From contig NZ_AKJC01000311.1 in the NCBI RefSeq assembly GCF_000282535.1, positions 1 to 33,302 of the forward strand: DNA of 33,302 bases, given 5' to 3'. Of this stretch, positions 24,962 through 33,302 are shown one piece after another. The notes under the pieces are model-generated. The model had not been told where the DNA came from, did not search any database, and worked only from the letters and a program-made list of their open reading frames with translations. Origin of the DNA: Pseudomonas sp. GM84 (GTDB taxonomy: Bacteria; Pseudomonadota; Gammaproteobacteria; Pseudomonadales; Pseudomonadaceae). Each line of letters begins with the position of its first letter. Within the stretch, counting starts at the first letter, position 1. A program made the translations under genes and the position numbers.

Positions 24962-24990
24962 CCAGAAACGCCCAAAAAAAGTAGGCCCCT

Positions 24991-25025
24991 CCTGTCGTAA
25001 CCGCGCTTTTGCGCAATTAGACAGG
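24991..25025 (-). terminator. Nested inverted repeat after hslO
   Basis: CCTGTC (24991-24996) pairs with GACAGG (25020-25025), and GCGC pairs with GCGC around TTTT inside it (25003-25014). On the minus strand a run of seven T residues (plus 24974-24980) follows about 10 nt later. It may terminate hslO transcription before pckA, but the gap to the T tract is longer than usual. Confidence 0.35.
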
Positions 25026-25048
25026 AGATTTACCTGTGATTAACCGTT

Positions 25049-25948
25049 TCAGTGGCGAGTTTCTGAGGCCGTGTCTGTGCCGCCGCCGGCAAAGAGTTGC
25101 GCAACATCGTTGGCATCGAAGAAATAGCGTTCGTTGCAGAACTGGCAATCGATCTCCACCTTGCCGCCACACTCCTCCACCAGCTGCTTGGCATCGTGTT
25201 CGCCAAGACTGACCAGCGCATTGCCGGAACGTTCGCGCGAACAGCTGCAGTTGAAGCGCAGAGACTGGATGTCGAACAGGCGCACGGCGTCTTCGTGGTA
25301 CAGGCGGTGCAGCAGGGTTTCGTTGTCTTCGGCCCACTCCTGGGCTTTCAGCGTGCTGGCCAGGGCAACCACGTGCTGCCAGCTGTTTTCACGGTCTTCT
25401 TCGTCACGCTCGCGATCGATCGGCAGCTGTTGCAGCAACAGACCGCGCGACTTGCCGCCTTCGGCATTCAGCCAGAAGCGCGTATTGGTCTGCTGCGACT
25501 GGACGAAGTAATTGGTGAAGCATTCCGACAGGTTGGCGCCGTCGAGGTCGACGGTACCCTGGTAGCGCTGGCCTTTGACCGGGTCGATGGTCAGGGTCAG
25601 GTGACCGTCGGGCATCAGCTGCGCCAGCGTTGCATCGGCAGGGATCTGCTCGGCTTCGTAGCGGGCCATGCCACGAATGTCGCGTTCGCTGGAGCACTCC
25701 ACCATCAGCAGCGGGACCGGCCCGGCCGACCGCGCCTGCAGGATCAGCAGGCCGTCGAACTTCATCGCGCCTACCAGCAAAGCCGTAGCGGCCATCAGCT
25801 CGCCGAGCAGTGTAGCCACTGGCTGCGGGTATTGGTGACGCGCCAACACCGCAGCGTAGCTGTCATCGAGTGCCACCCACTCGCCGCGGATGTCGCGGTC
25901 GTCGAAGATGAAGCGTTGGGTGAAATCGGTATCCGGCAAGTCGCTCAT
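25049..25948 (-). CDS. hslO: Redox-regulated chaperone Hsp33
   Basis: A 299-residue cytoplasmic holdase chaperone activated by oxidative unfolding. The C-terminal zinc switch is complete: C234-x-C236 ([10 protein letters not shown]) and C268-x2-C271 ([12 protein letters not shown]). In the reduced state these bind zinc; on oxidation they form disulfides that expose the substrate site. The N-terminal domain starts with [18 protein letters not shown] and includes the [19 protein letters not shown] segment. It lies in the order hslR, hslO, pckA on one strand, as in E. coli, but here hslR and hslO are separated by 282 bp containing a REP pair, so they probably have separate promoters. Confidence 0.96.
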   Translation of the reverse strand: MSDLPDTDFTQRFIFDDRDIRGEWVALDDSYAAVLARHQYPQPVATLLGELMAATALLVGAMKFDGLLILQARSAGPVPLLMVECSSERDIRGMARYEAEQIPADATLAQLMPDGHLTLTIDPVKGQRYQGTVDLDGANLSECFTNYFVQSQQTNTRFWLNAEGGKSRGLLLQQLPIDRERDEEDRENSWQHVVALASTLKAQEWAEDNETLLHRLYHEDAVRLFDIQSLRFNCSCSRERSGNALVSLGEHDAKQLVEECGGKVEIDCQFCNERYFFDANDVAQLFAGGGTDTASETRH

Positions 25949-26143
25949 AGGTTTCGGCTATCTGAAAAGGGTGTCTAAATGATTACACGGACATGCGAGA
26001 TACCGCACGCGGCAACCATCGCTCTACAGTGTTTCTGGTTATGGCCATTTGGCCAGATGTTGTGCATGACTTTCGACGAGTGGCTGTGCCACAGGCCTGA
26101 TGCCTATGTGGTGGTTGATGCGCTGTTTTCCAAGTGGCATGCA

Positions 26144-26224
26144 GCCCTATCGCCGGCAAGCCGGCTCCCACACTTTCCGCGTCGGCCTCAATCCCTGTGG
26201 GAGCCGGATTGCCGGCGATAGGGC
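26144..26224. repeat. Inverted REP pair F (class GCCGGCAAGCCGGC)
   Basis: The 29-bp arms (26144-26172 and 26196-26224) have one mismatch (CGGATT against CGGCTT). The pair lies 6 bp past the hslR stop on the minus strand. The other 195 bp between hslO and hslR (25949-26143) hold no gene I can support. Confidence 0.9.
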
Positions 26225-26230
26225 CGCCGC

Positions 26231-26632
26231 TCAATCGAAACTGCCATGCAGCTGATGGATCTGCCGCCGCTGCTTCTTGTTCGGCCGGCCATCGGTAGTC
26301 ACACCCATGGCGCCGGCCTTGCGCATCTCTGCCGCCTGCTCACGGCGGCGCACACTGTCCTGGGTTTCTTCATACAGCGTCTGGGCCTCCGGCGCGCCCC
26401 GGCGCACCACCGACAGCGCCTTGACCACCACCGTGCGCTCGTCGAAGCCGGTGCGCAGGACGAACTCGTCGCCTACGCGCGGCTCCTTCCCAGGCTTGCA
26501 ACGTTCGCCCCGGCAATGCACCTTGCCGCTTTCGATCGCCGCCTTGGCCAGTGCCCGCGTCTTGTAGAAGCGCGCCGCCCACAGCCATTTATCCAGGCGA
26601 ACCTTGTCGTCGTCTTCGGCTTTTTGTGCCAT
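26231..26632 (-). CDS. hslR: Ribosome-associated heat-shock protein Hsp15
   Basis: A 133-residue S4-domain RNA-binding protein. In E. coli Hsp15 binds free 50S subunits carrying a nascent chain and helps recycle stalled complexes. The S4 domain (about 9-70) begins VRLDKWLWAARFYKTRALA and includes IESGKVHCRGERCKP; a basic tail (RPNKKQRRQIHQL) follows. The ATG at 26632 has GAGG 8 nt upstream and gives the family-like start MAQKAEDDDK; the frame opens 9 codons earlier without support. It is divergent from rimB. Confidence 0.93.
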   Translation of the reverse strand: MAQKAEDDDKVRLDKWLWAARFYKTRALAKAAIESGKVHCRGERCKPGKEPRVGDEFVLRTGFDERTVVVKALSVVRRGAPEAQTLYEETQDSVRRREQAAEMRKAGAMGVTTDGRPNKKQRRQIHQLHGSFD

Positions 26633-26741
26633 CCCGTTACCTCGCACACTGTCTTTCATCGAACTGTACTACCGTAACGATCGGATGCAAAAAGTTCCCG
26701 CCGTGCTTACAGTTCACCACCTTATTCCCAGGGTGTGCTTC

Positions 26742-27224
26742 GTGAAGACATTTGACCATCTGACTGTGATCGGCCTGCGCGAGTGGGTCGCCTTGCCCGA
26801 CCTCGGCGTGGCGGGCCTGCGCGCCAAGATCGACACCGGCGCCAGCACGTCCAGCCTTCACGCCACCGAGGTCGAGCCGTTCGAGCGCGACGGCGAAGCC
26901 TGGGTGCGTTTCACCGCCCACCTGGGTTCGGTGGTGCAGTTGCGGCATCGTCGTTGCGAGGCGCCACTGGTCACCATGAAGACCATCAAGAGTTCCAATG
27001 GCCACGCCCAGACCCGTTACGTCATCCGCACCTCGCTGGCGCTGGGCGACCGCGTCTGGGAAGTCGAATTTACCCTCGCTTGTCGCAAGAGCATGCGTTA
27101 TCGCCTGCTGCTCGGTTCCAAGGCGCTGATTCACGGCCAGCTGGTAGTCAACCCTGGCCTCAAGTACGTTCAAGACAAACCGGCTTTTCCGGCCACCCTT
27201 TCTCCTGTCACAGGTGCTGCATGA
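26742..27224 (+). CDS. rimB: RimB-type retropepsin-like protease
   Basis: About 160 residues, starting at GTG 26742 with AGGGTG upstream (start inferred). It belongs to the family annotated as ATP-dependent zinc protease, a retropepsin-like aspartic fold. The active-site motif [13 protein letters not shown] (D31) and the late RLLLGSKAL strand are visible. In Pseudomonas, RimB works with RimK: RimK adds glutamates to the C-terminus of ribosomal protein S6 and RimB trims them. It overlaps rimK by 4 bp (ATGA). The small rimA gene reported with rimBK in P. fluorescens is not found next to them here. Confidence 0.85.
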   Translation: MKTFDHLTVIGLREWVALPDLGVAGLRAKIDTGASTSSLHATEVEPFERDGEAWVRFTAHLGSVVQLRHRRCEAPLVTMKTIKSSNGHAQTRYVIRTSLALGDRVWEVEFTLACRKSMRYRLLLGSKALIHGQLVVNPGLKYVQDKPAFPATLSPVTGAA

Positions 27225-28126
27225 AGATCGCTGTGCTGTCGCGCAACCCGCGTCTGTATTCCACCCGCCGCCTGGTCGAGGCCGGTATCCAGCGTGGCCA
27301 TGAAATGGTAGTGATCGATACCCTGCGGGCCTACATGAACATCGCCAGCCACAAGCCGCAGATCCATTACCGGGGCAAGCCGCTCGAGGGCTTCGACGCG
27401 GTGATTCCGCGTATTGGCGCCTCGGTGACTTTTTACGGCTGCGCCGTGTTGCGCCAGTTCGAAATGATGGGCGTGTACCCGCTCAACGAGTCGGTGGCCA
27501 TCGCCCGCTCCCGGGACAAGTTGCGCTCGTTGCAGCTGCTGTCGCGGCGCGGTATCGGCCTGCCGATTACCGGTTTTGCCCACTCGCCGGACGACATCCC
27601 CGACCTGATCCAGATGGTCAATGGCGCGCCCCTGGTGATCAAGGTGCTCGAAGGCACCCAAGGCATCGGCGTGGTGCTGTGCGAGACAACCCAGGCGGCC
27701 GAGTCGGTGATCGAGGCGTTCATGGGCCTGAAGCAGAACATCATGGTTCAGGAGTACATCAAGGAGGCCGGTGGCGCCGACATTCGCTGCTTCGTGGTGG
27801 GAGACAAGGTGATTGCTTCGATGAAGCGTCAGGCCAAGCCAGGGGAGTTTCGCTCGAACCTGCACCGGGGCGGCGTCGCCAGCCTGATCAAGATCACCCC
27901 TGAAGAGCGGATCACCGCGATTCGTGCGGCCAAGGTGATGGGCCTGAGCGTGGCGGGTGTGGATATCCTGCGCTCGAACCATGGGCCGTTGGTGATGGAG
28001 GTGAACTCCTCGCCAGGGCTGGAGGGGATCGAGGTGACCACCGGCAAGAACGTGGCCGGGATGATCATCGAGCATCTGGAGAAGAATGGCGGGCCGAATC
28101 AGACACGGACCAAGGGTAAGGGTTGA
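27221..28126 (+). CDS. rimK: Ribosomal protein S6 glutamate ligase
   Basis: A 301-residue ATP-grasp ligase that adds glutamate residues to the C-terminus of ribosomal protein S6 and so alters the translated proteome. It has an N-terminal pre-ATP-grasp part (about 1-95, [18 protein letters not shown]) and an ATP-grasp core with [32 protein letters not shown], the loop [18 protein letters not shown] and the metal-binding [14 protein letters not shown]. The length matches E. coli RimK (300 aa). In pseudomonads its activity is reported to respond to cyclic-di-GMP. It is translationally coupled to rimB, and a long REP pair follows the stop. Confidence 0.97.
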   Translation: MKIAVLSRNPRLYSTRRLVEAGIQRGHEMVVIDTLRAYMNIASHKPQIHYRGKPLEGFDAVIPRIGASVTFYGCAVLRQFEMMGVYPLNESVAIARSRDKLRSLQLLSRRGIGLPITGFAHSPDDIPDLIQMVNGAPLVIKVLEGTQGIGVVLCETTQAAESVIEAFMGLKQNIMVQEYIKEAGGADIRCFVVGDKVIASMKRQAKPGEFRSNLHRGGVASLIKITPEERITAIRAAKVMGLSVAGVDILRSNHGPLVMEVNSSPGLEGIEVTTGKNVAGMIIEHLEKNGGPNQTRTKGKG

Positions 28127-28132
28127 TTCAAG

Positions 28133-28256
28133 GGCCCTATCGCCGCGGTTCGTCGCCACGACAAGCCGGCTCCCACAGGGTCACCACAATTCTCCAGACC
28201 TGTGGAATACCTGTGGGAGCCGGCTTGTCGTGGCGACGAACCGCGGCGATAGGGCC
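28133..28256. repeat. Long inverted REP pair G with perfect 47-bp arms
   Basis: The arms (28133-28179 and 28210-28256) are exact reverse complements, each 47 bp, around a 30-bp spacer. The inner part ends ACAAGCCGGCTCCCACAGG like the other REPs, but the outer part (CCGCGGTTCGTCGCCACG) is different. It separates the converging rimK and envZ genes. Confidence 0.92.
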
Positions 28257-28272
28257 GGAATAGCCCTGAAAA

Positions 28273-29586
28273 TCACACAGCATTGCGCGGCAGCAATAAC
28301 CCCAACGGCAACCTCACCCGCGCCTCGATCCCGCCTCCGGACCGATTGCGCAGCTCCACATTGCCGCCATGCTGCGCCGCGATCCGCTTGACGATCGCCA
28401 GCCCCAGTCCGGTGCCCTTGCCACCGCGGGCACGGTCCCCGCGAATGAACGGGTTGAAGATGGTCTCCAGCTCCGACTCGTCGATCCCGGCGCCCCGGTC
28501 AAGCACGCTGAGCACCACATACGGCGCACTCTCGTCACCCGACACATAGGCCGCCACCTCGACCCCCTTGCCCGCGTGGTGCAGGGCATTGCCGATCAGG
28601 TTGCCCAGCATGCGCTTGAGCGACACCCGGCGCAGCGGGAACGGCGGGATCGGCTCCAGGCACAGGCGCACACGTTCGTGCGGCTGGTTGAAGGGCGCTA
28701 CCACTTCACGCACCAGGTCGGCCAGGTCGACCTCCTCCACCGGTTCGTCACGGCCATCGCGGATGAACGCCAGGAACTGGTCGAGAATGGCATCCATGTC
28801 CTCGATGTCGCGCACCATGTCGTCGCTCAGCTCGCTGTCGCTGCCCAGCAAGGACAAGGACAAGCGCAAGCGCGTGAGTGGCGTGCGCAAATCGTGGGAA
28901 ACCCCAGCCAGCATCAGCTCTCGCTCACGCCCGGCCTGCTCGACATCCTCGGCCATCTGGTTGAAGGCCCGGTAGACCTCGGTCATCTCGCTGGGTGTGT
29001 CGCTGATCGGCAGGCGCACACTGCGCCCCTGGCCCAATTGGCGGGCGGCGAACACCAAGCGCTTGAGCGGCTGGTTGAGCTGACGCACGAAGATCCACGC
29101 CGAGGCGGTGGACAACAGGCCGATGGCCAGGAACCAGCCCAGGACGTTCCAGATCTTCTGCCCGCGCAGCGGGTGGGGATACAGCGGCACCTTCAGCCAG
29201 CCAGGCCCCAGGCTCGGCGCGTTGACCCACAATGCCGGCGGCGCGTGAATGCGCAGACGCACTTCGGTGTCTTCGCCCAGCTCGGCCTGCATCTGCCGCT
29301 GGTAGATTTCGCTGTATGGCCAGTGCTGCTCGCCTTCAGGTACGCCAGAGCCGGTCACCCGGATAAGGCCGGCGGCCTCGGCGATCTTTTCGCGGTTCTC
29401 TTCATCCGCGGCCCAATAGGCGCGCAAGGTCAGCGCGACGCCGTGGCTGTACTGACGATCGACCAGCACGTCCTCGTTCATCAGCAGGTAGACCAGGGTC
29501 AACGCCTTGGAAAACAGGACGACGATCAGCACCAGCCACAAGGTGCGGGCAAAGAAACTCTGCGGGAACCACAGCGGTGTCTTCAT
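28273..29586 (-). CDS. envZ: Osmosensor histidine kinase EnvZ
   Basis: A 437-residue inner-membrane sensor. TM1 lies at about residues 14-36 and a periplasmic domain of about 108 residues follows. TM2 (about 145-167) is followed by a HAMP linker, HisKA with the phospho-acceptor in GVSHDLRTPLTRLR (H231), and HATPase_c with LGNLIGNALHHA, DRGAGI and GKGTGLGLAIVKRI. It phosphorylates and dephosphorylates OmpR, encoded 13 bp upstream on the same strand. The ATG at 29586 was chosen to avoid overlap with ompR and because MKTPLWFPQSFFARTL is a family-like start; its ribosome-binding site is weak, so translation may depend on ompR. Confidence 0.93.
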   Translation of the reverse strand: MKTPLWFPQSFFARTLWLVLIVVLFSKALTLVYLLMNEDVLVDRQYSHGVALTLRAYWAADEENREKIAEAAGLIRVTGSGVPEGEQHWPYSEIYQRQMQAELGEDTEVRLRIHAPPALWVNAPSLGPGWLKVPLYPHPLRGQKIWNVLGWFLAIGLLSTASAWIFVRQLNQPLKRLVFAARQLGQGRSVRLPISDTPSEMTEVYRAFNQMAEDVEQAGRERELMLAGVSHDLRTPLTRLRLSLSLLGSDSELSDDMVRDIEDMDAILDQFLAFIRDGRDEPVEEVDLADLVREVVAPFNQPHERVRLCLEPIPPFPLRRVSLKRMLGNLIGNALHHAGKGVEVAAYVSGDESAPYVVLSVLDRGAGIDESELETIFNPFIRGDRARGGKGTGLGLAIVKRIAAQHGGNVELRNRSGGGIEARVRLPLGLLLPRNAV

Positions 29587-29599
29587 CGACGGTGCAGCA

Positions 29600-30340
29600 T
29601 CATTTGCCAGCGTTTCCGTCTGGAACGAACACATAACCCACGCCCCAGACCGTCTGGATGTAGCGTGGCTTGGACGGGTCCGGCTCGATCATGCGGCGCA
29701 GGCGCGAAATCTGTACGTCGATGGAGCGCTCCAGGGCGTCCCACTCGCGACCGCGGGCCAGGTTCATCAGCTTGTCGCGGGTCAGCGGTTCGCGGGCATG
29801 CATGACCAGCGCCTTGAGCACGGCGAACTCACCGGTGGTGAGCATGTGCACTTCGTCACCGCGCTTGAGTTCGCGGGTGGCCAGCGACAGTTCGTAGTCG
29901 CCGAAAGTGACCGATTCGTCCTCGCTGCCTGGCGCACCCGGCACGCTTGGCGCCTGGCGACGCAGCACGGCCTTGACCCGCGCCATCAGCTCGTCGGGGT
30001 TGAACGGCTTGCCCAGGTAATCGTCGGCACCCAGCTCCAGGCCCTTGATACGGCTGAGCTCGTCACCCTTGGCGGTGAGCATGATGATCGGGATCTGGTT
30101 GTTCGACTGGCGCAGACGCTTGCACGCGGACAGGCCGTCTTCACCCGGCAGCATCAGGTCGAGCACCACCAGGTTGAACACCTCGCGCTGCAGCAGGCGG
30201 TCCATCTGTTCGGTGTTGGGGACCGCACGGGCGCGATAGCCCTTGCTGGTGAAGAAACGTTCCAGCAGGCTGCTGAGCCCCGGGTCGTCGTCGACGATGA
30301 GAATCTTGTCACCTTCAGCGGTGTTGGGGGTGCCAGTCAT
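29600..30340 (-). CDS. ompR: Response regulator OmpR
   Basis: A 246-residue OmpR/PhoB-type regulator. The receiver has ILIVDDDPG and phospho-acceptor D61 in VVLDLMLPGEDG, with the switch residues in MLTAKGDE. A linker rich in Pro and Gly (SVPGAPGSED) precedes the winged helix, which ends GVGYVFVPDG. AGGAG stands 7 nt before the ATG. It is the first gene of the ompR-envZ operon and divergent from tex, as in the conserved gammaproteobacterial order. Confidence 0.95.
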   Translation of the reverse strand: MTGTPNTAEGDKILIVDDDPGLSSLLERFFTSKGYRARAVPNTEQMDRLLQREVFNLVVLDLMLPGEDGLSACKRLRQSNNQIPIIMLTAKGDELSRIKGLELGADDYLGKPFNPDELMARVKAVLRRQAPSVPGAPGSEDESVTFGDYELSLATRELKRGDEVHMLTTGEFAVLKALVMHAREPLTRDKLMNLARGREWDALERSIDVQISRLRRMIEPDPSKPRYIQTVWGVGYVFVPDGNAGK

Positions 30341-30523
30341 GAATAACTCCTCTGATATCGCCGCGCATTATGGCGTAGCCATTACCCTGCGTGCCGTGAG
30401 CATTGTTAGCAGATTTTTCCCCGGGCGCCAGTTCCTGGCCACGGGCGCTGGCCTGGCGCTATCACCGCAAGCCGATTTCGATCGGTATAATGCGCGGTTT
30501 TCAATCCTTGTCAGGTGGTTCAC
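30341..30523. promoter_or_regulatory. Divergent ompR / tex promoter region
   Basis: This 183-bp region holds both promoters. A perfect TATAAT (30486-30491) lies 32 bp before the tex start and is probably its -10. The -35 is poor, and the palindrome-like CGATTTCGATCG sits just upstream of the -10. AGGTGG supplies the tex ribosome-binding site. Confidence 0.55.
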
Positions 30524-32848
30524 ATGGACAGCATCAACAGCCGTATCGCCGAGGAACTGGGCGTTCGCCCGCAGCAGGTCGAAGCGGCCGTGGGCTTGTT
30601 GGACGAAGGCTCGACCGTGCCCTTCATCGCCCGTTACCGCAAGGAAGTGACCGGCAGCCTGGACGACACCCAGCTGCGCCACCTGGAAGAGCGTCTGCGC
30701 TACCTGCGCGAGCTCGACGACCGCCGCGCCAGCATCCTGTCCAGCATCGAGGAACAGGGCAAGCTGACCCCGGAGCTGGCCCGCGAGATCAAGCTGGCCG
30801 ACACCAAGACCCGCCTCGAAGACCTCTACCTGCCGTACAAGCAAAAGCGCCGCACCAAGGGCCAGATCGCCCTGGAAGCCGGCCTTGGCGCGCTGGCCGA
30901 CGGCCTGTTCAACGACCCGCAGCTGAACCCGGAGAGCGAAGCCGCGCGCTTCGTCGACGCCGACAAGGGTGTGGCCGACGTCAAGGCCGCGCTGGAGGGT
31001 GCCAAGTACATCCTCATGGAGCGCTTCGCCGAAGACGCCGCCCTGCTCGACAAGCTGCGCAGCTTCCTCAAGCACGATGCGGTGCTCAGCGCACGCGTGG
31101 TGGCGGGCAAGGAAGAAGAAGGCGCCAAGTTCCGCGACTACTTCGCCCACGACGAGCTGCTGCGCAACGCGCCGTCGCACCGCGCCCTGGCGATTTTCCG
31201 CGGGCGCAACGAAGGCGTGCTGAGCGCATCGCTGAAAGTCGGCGAAGAGCTGCCTGGCACCCTGCACCCGTGCGAGGTGATGATCGCCGGCCACTTCGGC
31301 CTGGAAAACCGCAGCCGCCCTGCTGACAAGTGGCTGGCCGAGGTGGTGCGCTGGACCTGGAAGGTCAAGCTGTACACCCACCTGGAAACCGACTTGTTCG
31401 GCGAGCTGCGCGACAACGCCGAAGGCGAGGCGATCAACGTCTTCGCCCACAACCTGCACGACCTGCTGCTGGCCGCACCGGCCGGCCCGCGCGCCACCCT
31501 GGGCTTCGACCCGGGCCTGCGCACCGGCTGCAAGGTCGCCGTGGTCGATGCCACCGGCAAGCTGCTGGACTACACCACGGTCTACCCGCACGCGCCGAAA
31601 AACGACTGGGATCGCACCATTTCCATCCTCGCCGCCCTGTGCGCCAAGCACTCGGTGGAGCTGATCGCCATCGGCAACGGCACCGCCAGCCGTGAAAGCG
31701 ACAAGCTGGTGGCCGAGCTTGTGAAGAAGTACCCGGCCCTGAAGATCACCAAGATCATGGTCTCGGAAGCCGGCGCATCGGTGTATTCGGCGTCGGAACT
31801 GGCCGCCCGCGAGTTCCCGGACCTGGACGTGTCGATCCGTGGCGCGGTGTCGATCGCCCGCCGCCTGCAGGACCCGCTCGCCGAGCTGGTGAAGATCGAT
31901 CCGAAATCCATCGGTGTCGGCCAGTACCAGCACGACGTGTCGCAAATGAAGCTGGCCCGTGGCCTGGACGCCGTGGTCGAGGACTGCGTGAACGCCGTGG
32001 GCGTGGACGTCAACACCGCCTCGGTGGCCTTGCTGACCCGCATCTCCGGCCTCAACAGCACCTTGGCGCAGAACATCGTCGCCCACCGCGACGCCAACGG
32101 CCCGTTCGCCACCCGCGCGGCGCTGAAGAAAGTCAGCCGCCTGGGGGAGAAAACCTTCGAGCAGGCTGCAGGCTTCCTGCGCGTGATGAACGGCGACAAC
32201 CCGCTGGACGCCTCGGCCGTGCACCCGGAGGCCTACCCGCTGGTGCAACGCATCGCCGCCGATACCGAGCGTGACATCCGCTCGCTGATCGGCGACAGCG
32301 GCTTCCTCAAGCGCCTCGACCCGAAACGCTTCACCGACGAATCCTTCGGCCTGCCGACTGTCACCGACATCCTGCAGGAACTGGACAAGCCTGGCCGTGA
32401 CCCGCGTCCCGAGTTCAAGACCGCCACCTTCCAGGACGGCGTCGAAGACCTCAAGGACCTGGAACCGGGCATGATCCTCGAAGGCGTGGTCACCAACGTC
32501 ACCAACTTCGGTGCCTTCGTCGACATCGGCGTGCACCAGGACGGTCTGGTGCACATTTCGGCGCTGTCGGAGAAGTTCATCAAGGACCCTCGCGAGGCGG
32601 TCAAGGCCGGTGACGTGGTCAAGGTCAAGGTCATGGAAGTGGACATTCCGCGCAAACGCGTCGGCCTGTCCATGCGCATGAGCGACACGCCGGGCGAAAA
32701 GGTCGAAGGCAACCGCGGCGGCAACCGTGGCAACGGCGGCAACCGCGCGCAGCAGGCGCCACGCCAGCGTGAAGCAGCCCCCGCAGCACCGGCCAACAAT
32801 GCCATGGCCTCGCTGTTCGCCAACGCCAAGCAGTTGAAGAAGAAATGA
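30524..32848 (+). CDS. tex: Tex transcription accessory protein
   Basis: A 774-residue RNA-binding protein of the Tex/YhgF family, close to the E. coli length. The order is a helical N-terminus ([20 protein letters not shown]), a YqgF-type RNase H-like domain (about 325-460, [11 protein letters not shown]), helix-hairpin-helix motifs (about 500-560, [16 protein letters not shown]), and an S1 domain (about 649-719, [20 protein letters not shown]). A Gly/Arg/Asn-rich tail ([12 protein letters not shown]) precedes a lysine end. The ATG at 30524 sits at good distance from AGGTGG; a GTG three codons earlier overlaps that site and was rejected. Its stop overlaps the next gene. Confidence 0.96.
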   Translation: MDSINSRIAEELGVRPQQVEAAVGLLDEGSTVPFIARYRKEVTGSLDDTQLRHLEERLRYLRELDDRRASILSSIEEQGKLTPELAREIKLADTKTRLEDLYLPYKQKRRTKGQIALEAGLGALADGLFNDPQLNPESEAARFVDADKGVADVKAALEGAKYILMERFAEDAALLDKLRSFLKHDAVLSARVVAGKEEEGAKFRDYFAHDELLRNAPSHRALAIFRGRNEGVLSASLKVGEELPGTLHPCEVMIAGHFGLENRSRPADKWLAEVVRWTWKVKLYTHLETDLFGELRDNAEGEAINVFAHNLHDLLLAAPAGPRATLGFDPGLRTGCKVAVVDATGKLLDYTTVYPHAPKNDWDRTISILAALCAKHSVELIAIGNGTASRESDKLVAELVKKYPALKITKIMVSEAGASVYSASELAAREFPDLDVSIRGAVSIARRLQDPLAELVKIDPKSIGVGQYQHDVSQMKLARGLDAVVEDCVNAVGVDVNTASVALLTRISGLNSTLAQNIVAHRDANGPFATRAALKKVSRLGEKTFEQAAGFLRVMNGDNPLDASAVHPEAYPLVQRIAADTERDIRSLIGDSGFLKRLDPKRFTDESFGLPTVTDILQELDKPGRDPRPEFKTATFQDGVEDLKDLEPGMILEGVVTNVTNFGAFVDIGVHQDGLVHISALSEKFIKDPREAVKAGDVVKVKVMEVDIPRKRVGLSMRMSDTPGEKVEGNRGGNRGNGGNRAQQAPRQREAAPAAPANNAMASLFANAKQLKKK

Positions 32849-33231
32849 TGGAAATCCCCAAGGCGCTTGTCGAGAGCGCTTACAGCCAGCTGCTTGGCTG
32901 CCGCGTGCAACGCCTGGACACAGGCGTTGCCGAGGTGGCCCTGGCGCTCGAGCCGCACCTGCGCAACCGCGGCCAGAAGCTGCACGGCGGGGCGATCTTC
33001 AGCCTGGTGGACATTGCCATGGGGCTGGCCTGCTCGGCCAGCCATGGCTTCGACCAACAGAGCGTGACCATCGAGTGCAAGATCAACTACCTGCGCGCTG
33101 TCAGCGAAGGCGACGTGCTGTGCACCGCTCGCGTGCTGCACGCCGGGCGGCGCACCCTGGTGGTCGACGCCGACGTAGTCCAAGGCGACAAACTGGTGGC
33201 AAAAGCGCAAGGAACCTTCGCGGTTCTCTAG
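32845..33231 (+). CDS. PaaI-family hotdog thioesterase
   Basis: A 128-residue protein of the PaaI/YdiI hotdog thioesterase type. The motif [21 protein letters not shown] supplies the conserved HGG and the following acidic residue used to hydrolyse acyl-Co[33 protein letters not shown] is the usual strand series. It overlaps tex (ATGATG; ATG at 32845 or 32848), so it is translationally coupled to an RNA-binding protein for no obvious reason. The acyl substrate is unknown. Confidence 0.9.
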   Translation: MMEIPKALVESAYSQLLGCRVQRLDTGVAEVALALEPHLRNRGQKLHGGAIFSLVDIAMGLACSASHGFDQQSVTIECKINYLRAVSEGDVLCTARVLHAGRRTLVVDADVVQGDKLVAKAQGTFAVL

Positions 33232-33270
33232 CTCACCAAGCGCTATCTACGGTATTTTTGGCAGCATCTT

Positions 33271-33288
33271 GGGGCGACTTTGCGCCCC
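33271..33288 (+). terminator. Hairpin after the tex operon
   Basis: GGGGCG (33271-33276) pairs with CGCCCC (33283-33288), 39 bp past the thioesterase stop, without a T tract. A REP half begins at the next base, as at the porin end. Confidence 0.45.
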
Positions 33289-33302
33289 ATCGCCGGCAAG
33301 CC
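33289..33302. repeat. REP half cut by the window edge
   Basis: ATCGCCGGCAAGCC is the left end of a GCCGGCAAGCCGGC-class REP; the rest lies beyond the window. Confidence 0.8.

Noticed and set aside
25979..26234. Open frames on both strands between hslO and hslR
   Set aside because: Both run through REP pair F, show no ribosome-binding site and have repeat-derived C-termini.
30515..30523. A GTG start for tex three codons upstream
   Set aside because: The GTG lies inside the AGGTGG ribosome-binding site, so the ATG at 30524 is the sensible start.

Overview
The window is a stretch of chromosome from a Pseudomonas of the P. putida group. The evidence is the high GC content, the dense gene packing with ATGA stop/start overlaps, the OprD-type porin, the rimB-rimK pair, and repeated inverted REP sequences of the kind scattered through P. 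putida genomes. It holds about 28 protein genes, one of them cut by the left edge. I see no rRNA, tRNA, CRISPR array, insertion sequence or prophage.

Left part (1-9.8 kb): the 3' part of a GltB-like FMN/Fe-S glutamate synthase-family gene; an OprD-family porin (-); a TonB-dependent siderophore receptor (+) with a Fur-box-like site upstream; a small uncharacterised gene; agmatine deiminase (-); and a 966-residue fusion of an APH-type kinase, a degenerate M23-like domain and a class-III aminotransferase (-).

Middle (9.9-17.3 kb): rmlC-rmlD (two of the four dTDP-rhamnose genes); a DctB/DctD-type sigma-54 two-component system coupled to a YiiD-C-type hotdog protein; then nudE-cysQ (-), divergent from the HAD nucleotidase yrfG (+).

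Right-middle (17.3-23.3 kb): accessory-looking genes. These are a BON-LysM protein (-), fdhD plus an FdhF/YdeP-like molybdoenzyme (+), a glycine-zipper envelope protein with a His-rich tail (+), a YbgC-like thioesterase (-), and a ParE-type toxin with its unusual partner antitoxin (+).

Right part (23.3-33.3 kb): pckA, hslO and hslR (-); rimB-rimK (+); ompR-envZ (-); tex and a PaaI-like thioesterase (+). The set nudE, yrfG, hslR, hslO, pckA, envZ, ompR and tex is also clustered in Escherichia coli. This looks like an ancient gammaproteobacterial neighbourhood opened by insertions (fdh, glycine-zipper, toxin-antitoxin, rim).

Seven inverted REP pairs and one REP half cut off by the right edge lie between genes. 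They fall into three core-sequence classes, and the longest has perfect 47-bp arms. The observations I rate most worth following are the kinase/pseudo-peptidase/aminotransferase fusion, a 5'-leader hairpin that could bury the ribosome-binding site of the glycine-zipper gene together with a possible antisense transcript next to it, the hairpin directly before the sensor-kinase start, and the toxin-antitoxin pair.
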